A stretch of 64,000 nucleotides of DNA from Candidatus Saccharimonadota bacterium (GTDB taxonomy: Bacteria; Patescibacteriota; Saccharimonadia; Saccharimonadales; Saccharimonadaceae): NCBI GenBank assembly GCA_017652105.1, contig JAGCBP010000012.1, forward strand, positions 1-64,000. The letters are read 5' to 3'. The notes under the pieces were generated by a model, which was not told the origin of the DNA, made no database searches, and worked only from the letters and a program-made list of their open reading frames with translations. The translations under genes and the position numbers were made by a program. Of the stretch, positions 7,576 through 15,765 are shown in pieces (the first letter of the stretch is position 1; the number at the start of each line of letters is the position of its first letter).

Positions 7576-8940
7576 CTATTGTTCTCGTGTTTTATCAAGC
7601 GACATAAAACGTAGTAATTCTGGGTGGAAGTAAAGATCTACTCTGCCAGTTTCGCCGTGGCGGTGCTTACCAATAATCAATTCTGTAATATGTGTTTCTT
7701 CGTAATTATCATCATTTTGTTTATAATAATCTGGACGGTGCAAGAACATTACCAAGTCAGCGTCCTGCTCAATCGAACCCGAATCTCTAAGGTCAGAAAG
7801 AATAGGGCGCGGATTGTCTCGGCCGGTTACATTACGAGAAAGTTGCGCCAAGGCTACTACCGGCAAATTAAGTTCCCTTGCGAGAATCTTTAATCCACGC
7901 GAAATCTCGGAGACTTCTTGTACGCGCTGACCTTTATATTTATCCGAACCGTCTAGTAGCTGCAAATAATCGATAATTATCAACCCGATATCGTGATCGT
8001 GTACTGCGCGTCTAGCTTTATTTCTTAGTTCCATAATTGTCATCGAGCTAGTATCGTCAATATAGATTGGAATTTCGGCCATCTCTGCCATCGCATCGCC
8101 AATTTTGCTAAATTCCTCATCAGACAAATTACCGGTCCTGATTCCCCAGTTCCCCACTCCAGAAACATCTGAGATCATCCGTTCGATAATTTCATTAGAA
8201 GCCATCTCCATCGAGAAAAAGAGCACACCTTTTTTATTGATATTAGCTACATTGTAAGCCAAATTTTGCGCAAAAGTAGTCTTACCCATTGCTGGCCTTG
8301 CGCCTACAATAATCAAATCGCCTTTTTGGAGCCCAGCAGTCATCTTATCGACATCTCGAAAACCGGTTTTTAGTCCTCTGAGGGAGCCTTTATTATTGTG
8401 TAAGTTTTCAATTCTATCAAAAGCATCATCTAGAAGCTCGCTCATCGCCTGATAATCGCTTTTAACAATTTTGTCAGAAACCTCAAAAAGTTCTTGTTCG
8501 GCCTTTCCTACTAAATCATCCACTTCGGCATCGTCACCATAGGCCTTGTTAGCAATCTCGGTTCCAGCCTTAATGAGGCGCCTCCTAGTTGCGGTATTTT
8601 CAACTATTTCAGCGTAAGCCTTAGCATGGGAAGCTGCCGGCACAAAATTAGATAGCTCTGTGAGATAGGCTGCCCCACCAATTTCCTTCAATTTCTTGAG
8701 AGATTTTAATTCATTTGTTAAAGTCAAAAGATCAATTGGCTTATGCGCATCGTAAAGATTTGCCATCGCCTCGAAAATCGTCCGATGTTTTTCTTCATAA
8801 AAATCTGCCGCTCGAACCAAAGTCATAACTTCTGGCAAAATATTTTCGTCAATCATAATCGCGCCAAGCAAAGACTTCTCGGCTACAACATCTTGCGGTG
8901 GCACACGGCCATCATTTTTAGAACGGACTACCTCCTCCAT
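7576..8940 (-). CDS. dnaB: replicative DNA helicase DnaB
   Basis: 454 residues, full length. The N-terminal helical domain (AEKSLLGAIMID) binds primase, a linker follows, and the RecA-like ATPase has Walker A GARPAMGKTT and Walker B LIIIDYLQLL. It unwinds DNA at the replication fork. The ATG at 8940 is preferred; AGGAGGTGAG at 8951-8960 is its ribosome site, with long spacing. A GTG at 8955 is in frame but lies within the ribosome site itself. It overlaps the dnaX 3' end by 23 bp, placing clamp-loader and helicase in one operon. Confidence 0.95.
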   Translation of the reverse strand: MEEVVRSKNDGRVPPQDVVAEKSLLGAIMIDENILPEVMTLVRAADFYEEKHRTIFEAMANLYDAHKPIDLLTLTNELKSLKKLKEIGGAAYLTELSNFVPAASHAKAYAEIVENTATRRRLIKAGTEIANKAYGDDAEVDDLVGKAEQELFEVSDKIVKSDYQAMSELLDDAFDRIENLHNNKGSLRGLKTGFRDVDKMTAGLQKGDLIIVGARPAMGKTTFAQNLAYNVANINKKGVLFFSMEMASNEIIERMISDVSGVGNWGIRTGNLSDEEFSKIGDAMAEMAEIPIYIDDTSSMTIMELRNKARRAVHDHDIGLIIIDYLQLLDGSDKYKGQRVQEVSEISRGLKILARELNLPVVALAQLSRNVTGRDNPRPILSDLRDSGSIEQDADLVMFLHRPDYYKQNDDNYEETHITELIIGKHRHGETGRVDLYFHPELLRFMSLDKTREQ

Positions 8941-9928
8941 ATTCTTGTACCTCACCTCCTATTATAGCAGATAATTTTGATTCTAGGCTGGGTTTTTGAC
9001 TAATTTTTTCATTAATTAACGCTGTGATTAATCTTGCCTCAGCAAAAGGTTCTTTTATCTCTGGTAGCTTGGTAAGCAGTGGCAATAATTCTGGCTTTGG
9101 ATCATCGATAATTGCGGCAATTAATTCTCCGGCTATTATTTCTGCCCTTACTCCAGCCGCAAACAAATCTTTGATTGTATCAGTGGTGCTTTTAATGTCA
9201 GCTTTTTGATAATAACCTAAAAGCTCGATAATTTTAGCGTCTTCTGGTAATCCCATTGCTTTTTCTACCATCTCATGGGTAATTTTACCATCAGATAAGG
9301 TCGAAACTTGGTCTAAAAGCGATAGGGTATCCCGAAAAGACCCGCCGCCCCGACGCACAAGAATTCCTAGCGCCTCGGTTTCTATATCGATCCCCTCTTT
9401 TTTACAAATATTTTCGATGTGTTTCAAGATGGAATCCTTGTCTGCTAGCTTAAAATTATAAACTTGAGATCTTGATAGAATTGTTGGCGGCACTTTATGA
9501 ATATCTGTGGTGGCCATAATAAAAATTACGTGTTTTGGCGGCTCTTCCAGGGTCTTGAGGAGCGCATTAAAAGCCTCTTTGGTTAGCATGTGTACTTCAT
9601 CAATGATATATACTTTGTACTTACCAAGGGTAGGTTTAATTGCCGCTTTTTCGCGTATTTCCCTAATATCATCGATTCCTCGATTGGATGCCCCATCAAT
9701 TTCGATGATGTCTACATAGCTGTCCTCAAGTTTATATTCAAAGTCATTTACCGCATGGGCAAAAATCCTAGCTACACTGGTCTTTCCCGTCCCTCTTGGT
9801 CCGGTAAAAAGATAAGCATGTGAAATCTTGCCATTTTTTAAAGCATTTTCCAATGGAATAGTGATCTTTTCTTGTGAAACAACATCAGAAAGGTGTAAAG
9901 GCCGGTATTTTCTATACAAACTCTTCAT
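8918..9928 (-). CDS. dnaX: DNA polymerase III gamma/tau subunit, short zinc-less form
   Basis: 336 residues, much shorter than a typical 500-650-residue DnaX, so it corresponds to gamma-type domains I-III without tau domains. The AAA+ core shows Walker A GPRGTGKTS (about 43-51), Walker B IIDEVHML, and the SRC-like motif SRSQ. The four-cysteine zinc module normally inserted after Walker A is absent: the sequence runs FAHAVNDFEY to EIDGASNRGID with no Cys. It loads the sliding clamp with delta and delta'. It starts 1 bp after the stop of the unknown gene upstream. No A6G-type slippery site was noticed. Confidence 0.93.
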   Translation of the reverse strand: MKSLYRKYRPLHLSDVVSQEKITIPLENALKNGKISHAYLFTGPRGTGKTSVARIFAHAVNDFEYKLEDSYVDIIEIDGASNRGIDDIREIREKAAIKPTLGKYKVYIIDEVHMLTKEAFNALLKTLEEPPKHVIFIMATTDIHKVPPTILSRSQVYNFKLADKDSILKHIENICKKEGIDIETEALGILVRRGGGSFRDTLSLLDQVSTLSDGKITHEMVEKAMGLPEDAKIIELLGYYQKADIKSTTDTIKDLFAAGVRAEIIAGELIAAIIDDPKPELLPLLTKLPEIKEPFAEARLITALINEKISQKPSLESKLSAIIGGEVQEYGGGSPF

Positions 9929-10447
9929 CTATAGAGCTGCCTCTACGGCTGCCCAAGCTGCATCATCATTTTGCGCTGGTATCACTACTGATACCTGTGA
10001 ACCATTTCTGAGATGGAAATATGTTACTGAGGCATACAGAATCTGGTATTCTCTACCAGCGACCTCTACGAAATATTTATCATCATGAGAAACCAAAGTC
10101 CCGATCACGGTCTTTCTCTCTACTGGACCAATCTGTTTATAAAGGAATTTGCCATCGTCAGTGATTGTAAGCTTCAGTATATCACCCTCTACAAGCTTAG
10201 ACTTAGAAGCATAGTTGGCTGGCACCGGATAATTTTTGCCATCTGGACCAATCATGATTTGTCCGTCAAAAATTCCCTCAATAATCTTGCCTTCTGGGCT
10301 CGATACAATCGAATCTCGTGGCGCACTAATAGTCTCCCCGTCACCAAGAACGGATATCAAGAGCTCTTTAGCAGCTGACAAATTAGTCTCGGCCTCTGTA
10401 AGCAAAGTCCGGAGTCTTTTTATTTGTTTTTCTGGTATTTCAGACAT
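9929..10447 (-). CDS. conserved hypothetical protein upstream of dnaX
   Basis: 172 residues. An N-terminal helical, coiled-coil-like segment (about 1-35) is followed by a beta-rich domain with repeated short strands (EGIFDGQIMIG, GDILKLTI, GTLVSH, FVEVAGREYQI, QVSVVIPA). No signal peptide or membrane segment. I do not recognise the family; the beta half resembles small OB/TRAM-like nucleic-acid-binding folds only in general style. It directly precedes dnaX (adjacent codons), so a replication-related role is possible but unproven. ATG 10447 is favoured over the GTG immediately before it because of the AGGATGCGAGG ribosome site. Confidence 0.7.
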   Translation of the reverse strand: MSEIPEKQIKRLRTLLTEAETNLSAAKELLISVLGDGETISAPRDSIVSSPEGKIIEGIFDGQIMIGPDGKNYPVPANYASKSKLVEGDILKLTITDDGKFLYKQIGPVERKTVIGTLVSHDDKYFVEVAGREYQILYASVTYFHLRNGSQVSVVIPAQNDDAAWAAVEAAL

Positions 10448-10481
10448 CACCTCGCATCCTGTCTATACAATATTTAATACC

Positions 10482-10510
10482 ATGATACCTCTAATTAAGA
10501 CTAAAGTCAA
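10482..10510 (-). promoter_or_regulatory. sigma-70-type promoter of the dnaX-dnaB operon
   Basis: On the minus strand TTGACT (10510-10505), a 17-nt spacer, and TATCAT (10487-10482). It lies 35 nt before the first gene of the operon. The rest of 10451-10592 shows nothing else that I can name. Confidence 0.55.
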
Positions 10511-10592
10511 GTTAAAATACCAAAAAAGTAAAAAAGTTTTCCACTGCAAAATCAGAGATAACCAAGAAAATGTTGTTAAAATTACATGAGGC

Positions 10593-11642
10593 TTATGCCT
10601 TCCACAAACCGGTGTGGCGTTTGCCATCATAAAGTGTGGTTGGAATACCTTTGATTCTTAGTTCATTTTCTATGATATTGCGATTCTCGGACATTTTATT
10701 AGCAGTTTCTGGATAATTTGTAATTTTTCTAATCTCCTCTATGCCACTATCATCAATTTGAAATTCTTTCAACCAACTCTCGAGTTTTGCTGCTGCCTCC
10801 TCACGAGAGTAATAATCATTAAACATATTCTGGTAGTATATGCCATCATGATTTTTGGTTGTAAATATTTTATCGATAATCTGTATCGCAAGACCAGATC
10901 TAATCTGCTCGGCGGCTAACATATATTTTACGATAATTTCCGAGTTTTTAAACTTGTAATTATTGTCCGCATCTTGAATTGCAAAAGGCACTAAATGCAC
11001 ATCATAATTATCAAAGAATCCAGCTTCTTTTTGGTTGCGATATGACACCATGCAGACCGAACAACCCGGATCAAATATATCTACGGCAGTCGGCTTGTCT
11101 GCACCTACACTAGGATTGGCCGAGACATAATTAAAGTTGTAACTTGCCGCATCATAAGTTCTGAATTTGTCTGGAATTGCCTCAAAGATCTCGCCCCATT
11201 CGGTAAACCAACGCCCAAACGCTTCAATCGGAGTTTGTGGCTCAGACTCATCAATCGAGCAAACTTCCGCGCCCATTGAACAAGCCGATGGCTTAGTCAC
11301 ATTACAGCTTCCTAGCGCCCAAAGCGCCAGCAATGATTTAACGGCTGTCAGTAGAGCCCAAACGGCTATCACCACGATTACTACCGACAAAATTTCGATT
11401 ATTACCGACAAAGGTCTTACCCATTTTGGATGTTTTACGATTACGCGCGAGAGCAAAGTGTTTTTGACATCGTCTTTGAAGCCGGTTTCGCATTTTTGTA
11501 AGCGCACCTTTTTCCAAAGGCATCCCCAAGCTTTTTTAAACATTTTGAGGTAGCTTTTGCCCACTTTTGGTTTAAATATTGAAATAATCGCGACAAATAT
11601 ACCAATTATCGCTAAAATTATAAACGCAGCTATACACACCAT
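10593..11642 (-). CDS. membrane-anchored DsbA-like thioredoxin-fold protein
   Basis: 349 residues. Hydrophobic segments at about 1-23 and 82-112 bracket a basic cytoplasmic loop, leaving a C-terminal domain outside. That domain has a redox motif DPGCSVCM (CxxC) and a cis-proline loop GIPTTLYDG, the hallmarks of DsbA/DsbG-like thiol oxidoreductases. Three extra cysteines (SCNV, SACSM, EVCSID) follow the second membrane helix and could form structural disulfides. It probably introduces or isomerises disulfides in exported proteins. The start ATG follows TATAAT by 9 nt. Confidence 0.72.
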   Translation of the reverse strand: MVCIAAFIILAIIGIFVAIISIFKPKVGKSYLKMFKKAWGCLWKKVRLQKCETGFKDDVKNTLLSRVIVKHPKWVRPLSVIIEILSVVIVVIAVWALLTAVKSLLALWALGSCNVTKPSACSMGAEVCSIDESEPQTPIEAFGRWFTEWGEIFEAIPDKFRTYDAASYNFNYVSANPSVGADKPTAVDIFDPGCSVCMVSYRNQKEAGFFDNYDVHLVPFAIQDADNNYKFKNSEIIVKYMLAAEQIRSGLAIQIIDKIFTTKNHDGIYYQNMFNDYYSREEAAAKLESWLKEFQIDDSGIEEIRKITNYPETANKMSENRNIIENELRIKGIPTTLYDGKRHTGLWKA

Positions 11643-11651
11643 AATATATAT

Positions 11652-11657
11652 ATTATA
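11652..11657 (-). promoter_or_regulatory. extended -10 promoter of the DsbA-like gene
   Basis: TGA-TATAAT on the minus strand, 9 nt to the ATG at 11642. It overlaps the last codons and stop region of the aminotransferase gene. Confidence 0.55.
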
Positions 11658-12813
11658 TCACGTTTTTCATAACCTTTTTGATTTTTTCAATATCTTCTGG
11701 GCGGTTATGTAGGCCCAGCGAAAATCTCACAAGCGGTGGTAAATGCAAAACATGATCTAGATAGTAATGTGCGCAAAAATATCCAGTTCTTGCCATGATT
11801 TTTTCGCGAGAGAGCGCTTCCCCAAGCAAATGCGAATCTAGCCCTTCAATATAAAAAGCCATTGTCGGATTTGGCTCTTGGTTAATCAAATGCACTTTAG
11901 ATGAACTATTCAAAAATTCAAAAACTTCCCGAGTATTATTCTCAAGATTTTGCCAATCTTTTTTAGGCAAATGCTCATGCCAATCAATCGCCGCTCCCAG
12001 TGCGATTATCTCGCCCCAAGCCTGAAGCCCAGACTCAAATCTGGTGTAGCGATGTTCTTTGTTTTCTGCTGATAATTTATAACTATCGGCCTCTACATCA
12101 TCTACCATCCCGCCACCTAACCAAAGCGGCTTTAGAACCTTGTCTAGATCATCGCGCCAAACAATTCCGCCAAGCGATGGTGCATACATCTTGTGCGCCG
12201 AGAAACAAATTGCATCTACTTCCACACCTTTCAGAATATCTGCCGAGTGAGCCATGGCTTGCGCCGCATCAATAATCAAAATCCCGCCAGCTTTGTGTAC
12301 GGCTTTTTCAAGTTCCTTGATATTGAGTAGTTTTCTGCCATCAAAGTTGGAAGCGGAATTTACTACTACAATCGCTCGGTCAAAATCATAATCAGAAATG
12401 GTGATCGAACCATCATCGTTTCGCTTTATCAATTCGCGTGGTAAACCAGTTTTTTCCGAAAAAGCTAGAGTCGCTAAAAACGGCGAATTGTGCTCGATTT
12501 CCGAAGTCATGATTTTCTTGAAATGTTTTGGATCGATTTGCGACAAAATTAAATTCAGTCCATAAGTGGTGTTCAGAGTAAAAGAAGTTGTATATTTGCG
12601 CGGGCTAAGTTTCAAAAATTTCAAAACTTTTTCGCGAGTTTCCTCCACTAGCTCATCAGTTTTTATGCCCCATTTATATTTCACTCTTTCACCGCAAGAA
12701 TTATGCTCGGTGTAATATTTGTTTAATGCTTCAATGACTGGTCGAGGCCGGAGGCTCTGACAAGCCGCATCGAGGTATACCTCATCTTCACTCAAATAAT
12801 CAAAATCGTTCAT
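11653..12813 (-). CDS. class V aminotransferase, SufS-like cysteine desulfurase family
   Basis: 386-residue PLP enzyme of the CsdA/SufS type. N-terminal YLDAACQSLRP, the pyridine-stacking/aspartate region IIDAAQAMAHS, the Schiff-base lysine in FSAHKMYAPS, and a late FCAHYYL segment holding the Cys expected of a cysteine desulfurase (RTGYFCAH). It would release sulfur from cysteine for Fe-S clusters or tRNA thiolation; no scaffold gene is adjacent, so the partner is unknown. ATG 12813 is chosen because TATAAT lies 6 nt upstream. Confidence 0.8.
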   Translation of the reverse strand: MNDFDYLSEDEVYLDAACQSLRPRPVIEALNKYYTEHNSCGERVKYKWGIKTDELVEETREKVLKFLKLSPRKYTTSFTLNTTYGLNLILSQIDPKHFKKIMTSEIEHNSPFLATLAFSEKTGLPRELIKRNDDGSITISDYDFDRAIVVVNSASNFDGRKLLNIKELEKAVHKAGGILIIDAAQAMAHSADILKGVEVDAICFSAHKMYAPSLGGIVWRDDLDKVLKPLWLGGGMVDDVEADSYKLSAENKEHRYTRFESGLQAWGEIIALGAAIDWHEHLPKKDWQNLENNTREVFEFLNSSSKVHLINQEPNPTMAFYIEGLDSHLLGEALSREKIMARTGYFCAHYYLDHVLHLPPLVRFSLGLHNRPEDIEKIKKVMKNVI

Positions 12814-12819
12814 ATAATA

Positions 12820-12825
12820 ATTATA
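12820..12825 (-). promoter_or_regulatory. extended -10 promoter of the SufS-like gene
   Basis: TGG-TATAAT on the minus strand with 6 nt to the ATG at 12813; leaderless by position. Confidence 0.62.
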
Positions 12826-12832
12826 CCACACG

Positions 12833-12858
12833 AAAAATCACCCGCTGGGGTGATTTTT
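12833..12858 (-). terminator. intrinsic terminator after rplL
   Basis: Hairpin AATCACCCC-AGC-GGGTGATT followed by a T run on the minus strand, 24 nt after the rplL stop. It is nearly symmetric but only minus-strand genes need it here. Confidence 0.8.
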
Positions 12859-12881
12859 CAAAACTAGTTAGCGTTTTTTAG

Positions 12882-13265
12882 TTAAGCGAGTTCGACAGTC
12901 GCACCAGCTTCTTCGAGAGCTTTCTTCATTGCTTCTGCATCATCTTTTGCAACTTTTTCTTTGACAGTTGCAGGAGCACCGTCTACGATAGCCTTAGCTT
13001 CGCCAAGACCAAGACCGGTAGCTTCCTTGACAGCCTTGATTACTGCAATCTTTTGTGCGCCAGCATCTTTGAGCACTACATCGTACTCAGATTTGCCTTC
13101 ATCAGCAGCAGCTTCGGCGCCAGCAGCAGGACCAGCGGCAACTGCAACAGCAGCGGCAGCCGGCTCAATGCCGTATTCATCTTTTAGAGTATTTTTGAGT
13201 TCGTTTACTTCGAGAACGGTAAGATTTACCAATTCCTCGGCTAATTTCTTGATATCTGTAGCCAT
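12882..13265 (-). CDS. rplL: 50S ribosomal protein bL12 (L7/L12)
   Basis: 127 residues, normal length. N-terminal dimerisation helices, an Ala-rich hinge (about 35-55, many AAAVAV-type runs), and the C-terminal factor-binding domain with [20 protein letters not shown]. It forms the ribosomal stalk with L10 and recruits GTPase factors. AAAGGA precedes the ATG. It lies 39 nt after rplJ, as in nearly all bacteria, and shares the L10-leader-controlled transcript. Confidence 0.97.
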   Translation of the reverse strand: MATDIKKLAEELVNLTVLEVNELKNTLKDEYGIEPAAAAVAVAAGPAAGAEAAADEGKSEYDVVLKDAGAQKIAVIKAVKEATGLGLGEAKAIVDGAPATVKEKVAKDDAEAMKKALEEAGATVELA

Positions 13266-13304
13266 TTTAAATCCTTTCTATAAATATATATTATATATGG
13301 TCGC

Positions 13305-13826
13305 TTATTTTGCGTGAGCTTCTAGACCAGACACAATTCCAGAGAGTCCGCCCGAAAGGCCGGAAACTGAATCGGTAACTGGTGAAAGAAGTTGTGCCAC
13401 CACTTGAGCGATAAGCTCGTTTTTGCTTGGCATCGAGGCGAGTGCTTTAATCTCATCTTGAGACAAGCTCTTACCTTCACCGCTAAAACCACCAGCAAGC
13501 GAAAGTGCATCGTGCTTTTTGGCAAACTCGGCCAAAACTTTAGCCGGTGCTACTTCATCGCTAGATGAAACCGCATAAAGCAGCTGACCGGTAAGACCAG
13601 TAGTATCGGTATCTTTGTAAACCGCAATCTGGCCCATTGCTACCCGGACCAAACGGTTTTTAACTACTTTGATTTTTACGCCAGCTTCTCTAGCAGCTTT
13701 GCGAAGTTCTTGAAGCTCTGCTACGGTTAAACCCTGATATTTGGCATAAACAGTAGTTTTTGCACCCTCAAGAAGCTCAGTCAAATCAGCAACCAATGTG
13801 TTCTTTTTTTGCTTAGTAATTGCCAT
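13305..13826 (-). CDS. rplJ: 50S ribosomal protein uL10
   Basis: 173 residues. The RNA-binding N-terminal domain (KKNTLVADLTELL, YQGLTVAELQELRKAAR, KVVKNRL) and a C-terminal helix that carries L12 dimers are clear. It is the stalk base protein. AAAGGAA is the ribosome site. A typical L10 leader lies upstream, so the gene is probably autoregulated by free L10-L12 complex. Confidence 0.97.
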   Translation of the reverse strand: MAITKQKKNTLVADLTELLEGAKTTVYAKYQGLTVAELQELRKAAREAGVKIKVVKNRLVRVAMGQIAVYKDTDTTGLTGQLLYAVSSSDEVAPAKVLAEFAKKHDALSLAGGFSGEGKSLSQDEIKALASMPSKNELIAQVVAQLLSPVTDSVSGLSGGLSGIVSGLEAHAK

Positions 13827-13967
13827 AAAAAGTTCCTTTGGTTAAAAATTTGTATTAAAACGCTAACTAGTTGTTAAACTCCGTCACCAAAACTATCATA
13901 AGAATAATTCCTCGGTGGCATGATTAAGCATATATCAGATATAACGCCGCCACTGTCTTTGGTAACT
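13827..13967 (-). promoter_or_regulatory. ribosomal protein L10 leader RNA
   Basis: The minus-strand 5' UTR of rplJ holds the conserved elements of the L10 leader family: a 5' segment ACCAAAGACAGTGG, and after a hairpin arm GCCACCGAGG. These pair across the L10-binding kink-turn region. A later segment (GGTGACGGAG) can form an additional arm. The known family binds the L10(L12)4 complex and represses rplJL when stalk protein is in excess. Ends are approximate: TSS is inferred from the promoter, and the 3' end is set at the rplJ start. Confidence 0.82.
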
Positions 13968-13973
13968 TACTCT

Positions 13974-13979
13974 ATTATA
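13974..13979 (-). promoter_or_regulatory. extended -10 promoter of rplJ-rplL
   Basis: TGC-TATAAT on the minus strand, about 7 nt before the L10 leader start and 8 nt downstream of the stop of the preceding membrane protein gene. Confidence 0.7.
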
Positions 13980-13986
13980 GCACACT

Positions 13987-14580
13987 TTATGAATCGTGTC
14001 TAGTGGTAAGAAATTGGACAAAACTACCTAGCGCCGAAAAACCGAGAATCATCGGCCAAAATAACATTTCCTTGTCTAAATCGGGCGCCAAGGCCAAAAT
14101 TGCCAAAGTCAAAGCATACCCACCTGCTACCGAAGTAGCGATAATTGTGGCCGGTTTCAGCATCATTACGGCAAAACCAGCCAACACTACGCCAACTACT
14201 CCACCGATCGCCATGGTCTGAATCTCTGTGCCAAAATATTGCGCAGTCATCATTAAGGCTAATCCAAACACTGCACCACCGATGCAGACTTTTTCAACCA
14301 TGAAGCCCATCAAAGCTAGCAATAACCCGCCCGCAATTGGTAGTAAATTTTGCCACAAATCACTATTGGCAATTTCTGCCACGGCACCATTGATAATCGG
14401 CATTAAATAACCAGTTAAAATGTAGCCTAGGAGGAACCACACGATGAAAAAGGCGATTTTCTTAATTTTGTAGCCCAAAAAGAGCAGTAACAAACCGGCT
14501 CCCCCCACCGCCCACATTTGCCACTGCTCATAATGTGATAAATCTAAATCAACTTTTTTAATTTCATTCATAATATCCAT
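13987..14580 (-). CDS. multi-pass membrane protein, DUF4203/TMEM198-like
   Basis: 197 residues with about seven hydrophobic segments, many glycine-rich (AVGGAGLLLLFLGYK, AIGGVVGVVLAGFAVM, SVAGGYALTLAILAL), the style of the TMEM198/DUF4203 family. Function unknown. It interrupts the usual rplA-rplJ neighbourhood. The ATG at 14580 has TATAAT 6 nt upstream. A second ATG at 14571 is possible. Confidence 0.65.
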   Translation of the reverse strand: MDIMNEIKKVDLDLSHYEQWQMWAVGGAGLLLLFLGYKIKKIAFFIVWFLLGYILTGYLMPIINGAVAEIANSDLWQNLLPIAGGLLLALMGFMVEKVCIGGAVFGLALMMTAQYFGTEIQTMAIGGVVGVVLAGFAVMMLKPATIIATSVAGGYALTLAILALAPDLDKEMLFWPMILGFSALGSFVQFLTTRHDS

Positions 14581-14586
14581 AAGGAT

Positions 14587-14592
14587 ATTATA
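14587..14592 (-). promoter_or_regulatory. extended -10 promoter of the DUF4203-like gene
   Basis: TGC-TATAAT on the minus strand, 6 nt before ATG 14580. It overlaps the gap after rplA, so the gene need not depend on rplA transcription. Confidence 0.6.
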
Positions 14593-14595
14593 GCA

Positions 14596-15510
14596 CTAAT
14601 TGTAAAGATTTTCGATTTGGATTGATGGCCCCATGGTAGTGGTGATGTAAACGGATTTTACGAAACTACCTTTCACCGAGGCTGGTTTCTGGCTCTTGAG
14701 AGAGCTAAAGAAAGCTTCGGCATTCTCAAGTAACTTGTCTGCGCCAAACGAAACTTTACCAAGCCCAATGTGGACAATAGCTTGCTTATCTACCCGGTAT
14801 TCTACTTTACCGGCCTTAGCTTCTTTTACGGCTTTTTCTACATCAACAGTCACAGTGCCAGCCTTTGGATTTGGCATCAAGCCTTTAGGACCTAAGAGTC
14901 TAGCATATTTACCTAGCTTCGGCATGTATTGTGGGGTAGAAATCAGCACATCAAATTCAATTTCGCCCTTGTCGAGTCTTTTTAAGAACTCTTCATCCTC
15001 TGCGATGTCGGCACCAGCAGCTTTAGCAGCTTTAGCGACATCAAGTGGCGCAAATACAGCCACCCGAACAGCCTTACCATTACCGTTTGGTAGCACTAGA
15101 GTTGTACGAATATTTTGATCGGCTTGGCGAGGATCCACCCCGAGTCTCACGTGGGCTTCCACAGAAGCATCAAATTTTACTGGGCTAGTTTTGATGGCCA
15201 GTTCGACCGCCTCTTTCAAAGTATAGATTTTGCCCTTTTCGATCAGCTTAGAGGCTTCTTGATATTTTTTACCTCTACGTTCAATTAGCGGGCGAGTAAC
15301 CGGTTTAGCACCCTTTGGTTTTGCCGCAGCCTCTGCGTCAGAAGCAGCACGCTCTTTCTTGCGTTCTTGGCGCTCTTCCTCGGCTTTTACCTCTTCGATA
15401 TGTTTTTTGGACTTTTTACCAGATTTAGCAAAAGTCTCTTTTTCCTCAGTAGGTTCTACCACTTCGGTAGTTTCTACTTCATCAAGTTTTTTGGCCTCTT
15501 CTTCAGCCAT
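14596..15510 (-). CDS. rplA: 50S ribosomal protein uL1 with acidic/basic N-terminal extension
   Basis: 304 residues, about 75 longer than usual. From about residue 80 it is standard L1 (KYQEASKLIEKGKIYTLKEAVEL; GLMPNPKAGTV near 215). The extra N-terminus is highly charged (EEAKKLDEVE, KSGKKSKKH, EERQERKKER) and probably disordered. ATG 15510 with AAAGGA upstream is chosen; a longer in-frame reading to 15648 would be a hydrophobic, promoter-overlapping artefact. L1 binds the 23S stalk near the E site. It is divergent from rplK, its normal co-directional partner. Confidence 0.95.
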   Translation of the reverse strand: MAEEEAKKLDEVETTEVVEPTEEKETFAKSGKKSKKHIEEVKAEEERQERKKERAASDAEAAAKPKGAKPVTRPLIERRGKKYQEASKLIEKGKIYTLKEAVELAIKTSPVKFDASVEAHVRLGVDPRQADQNIRTTLVLPNGNGKAVRVAVFAPLDVAKAAKAAGADIAEDEEFLKRLDKGEIEFDVLISTPQYMPKLGKYARLLGPKGLMPNPKAGTVTVDVEKAVKEAKAGKVEYRVDKQAIVHIGLGKVSFGADKLLENAEAFFSSLKSQKPASVKGSFVKSVYITTTMGPSIQIENLYN

Positions 15511-15523
15511 AATTATCCTTTCT

Positions 15524-15551
15524 GTGGTCCTAGCGGGTATAACCCTCCCAC
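15524..15551 (-). promoter_or_regulatory. hairpin in the rplA leader
   Basis: In the minus-strand rplA 5' UTR, GTGG and CCAC close a structure containing GGGTTATACCC, 14 nt before the ATG. The GTGGGAGGG face resembles the G/A-rich internal loops L1 recognises, so an L1 autoregulatory site is possible. This is inference from the drawing only. Confidence 0.4.
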
Positions 15552-15571
15552 ATATTAATTGATATACTAAT

Positions 15572-15577
15572 ATTATA
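15572..15577 (-). promoter_or_regulatory. extended -10 promoter of rplA
   Basis: TGA-TATAAT on the minus strand, giving an rplA leader of about 55 nt. It is back to back with the rplK promoter at 15605-15633. Confidence 0.65.
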
Positions 15578-15604
15578 TCATAAAAAATTAAAAAAATAAA
15601 GCAA

Positions 15605-15633
15605 TTGACAATATTAAAAGACAGAGGTATAAT
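15605..15633 (+). promoter_or_regulatory. consensus sigma-70 promoter of rplK
   Basis: Perfect TTGACA (15605-15610), 17-nt spacer, perfect TATAAT (15628-15633). The strongest-looking promoter in the window, serving a single gene. Confidence 0.85.
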
Positions 15634-15639
15634 AATAAT

Positions 15640-15765
15640 GTTACGCACTGAAACTTAATTATAATCAATTTCAAAAATCAGGACATGCGCCTGTTTTTGA
15701 AATAATAATCAATGGAGAGCTTGGGAGAGGAAATATGTTCCTCTTCTACTCCGAAGGAGAATATT
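15640..15765 (+). promoter_or_regulatory. structured 5' leader of rplK
   Basis: About 125 nt of untranslated RNA between the promoter and the ATG. It holds a long hairpin (ATTTCAAAAA-CAGG paired with CCTG-TTTTTGAAAT, 15669-15702) and a second hairpin AGAGGAA-atatg-TTCCTCT (15726-15745) just before the ribosome site GAAGGAG. This could be an autoregulatory leader for L11 or L1. No known family was matched by eye. Confidence 0.5.

Noticed and set aside
8941-8955. GTG start of dnaB at 8955
   Set aside because: The GTG is part of the AGGAGGTG ribosome site; ATG 8940 is the reasonable start.
8918-9000. Programmed frameshift giving a longer DnaX
   Set aside because: No A6G-like slippery run near the end, and the dnaB start lies there instead.
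15511-15648. Longer rplA reading with a hydrophobic N-terminus
   Set aside because: It would run through the promoter and leader; ATG 15510 has its own ribosome site and the usual charged start.
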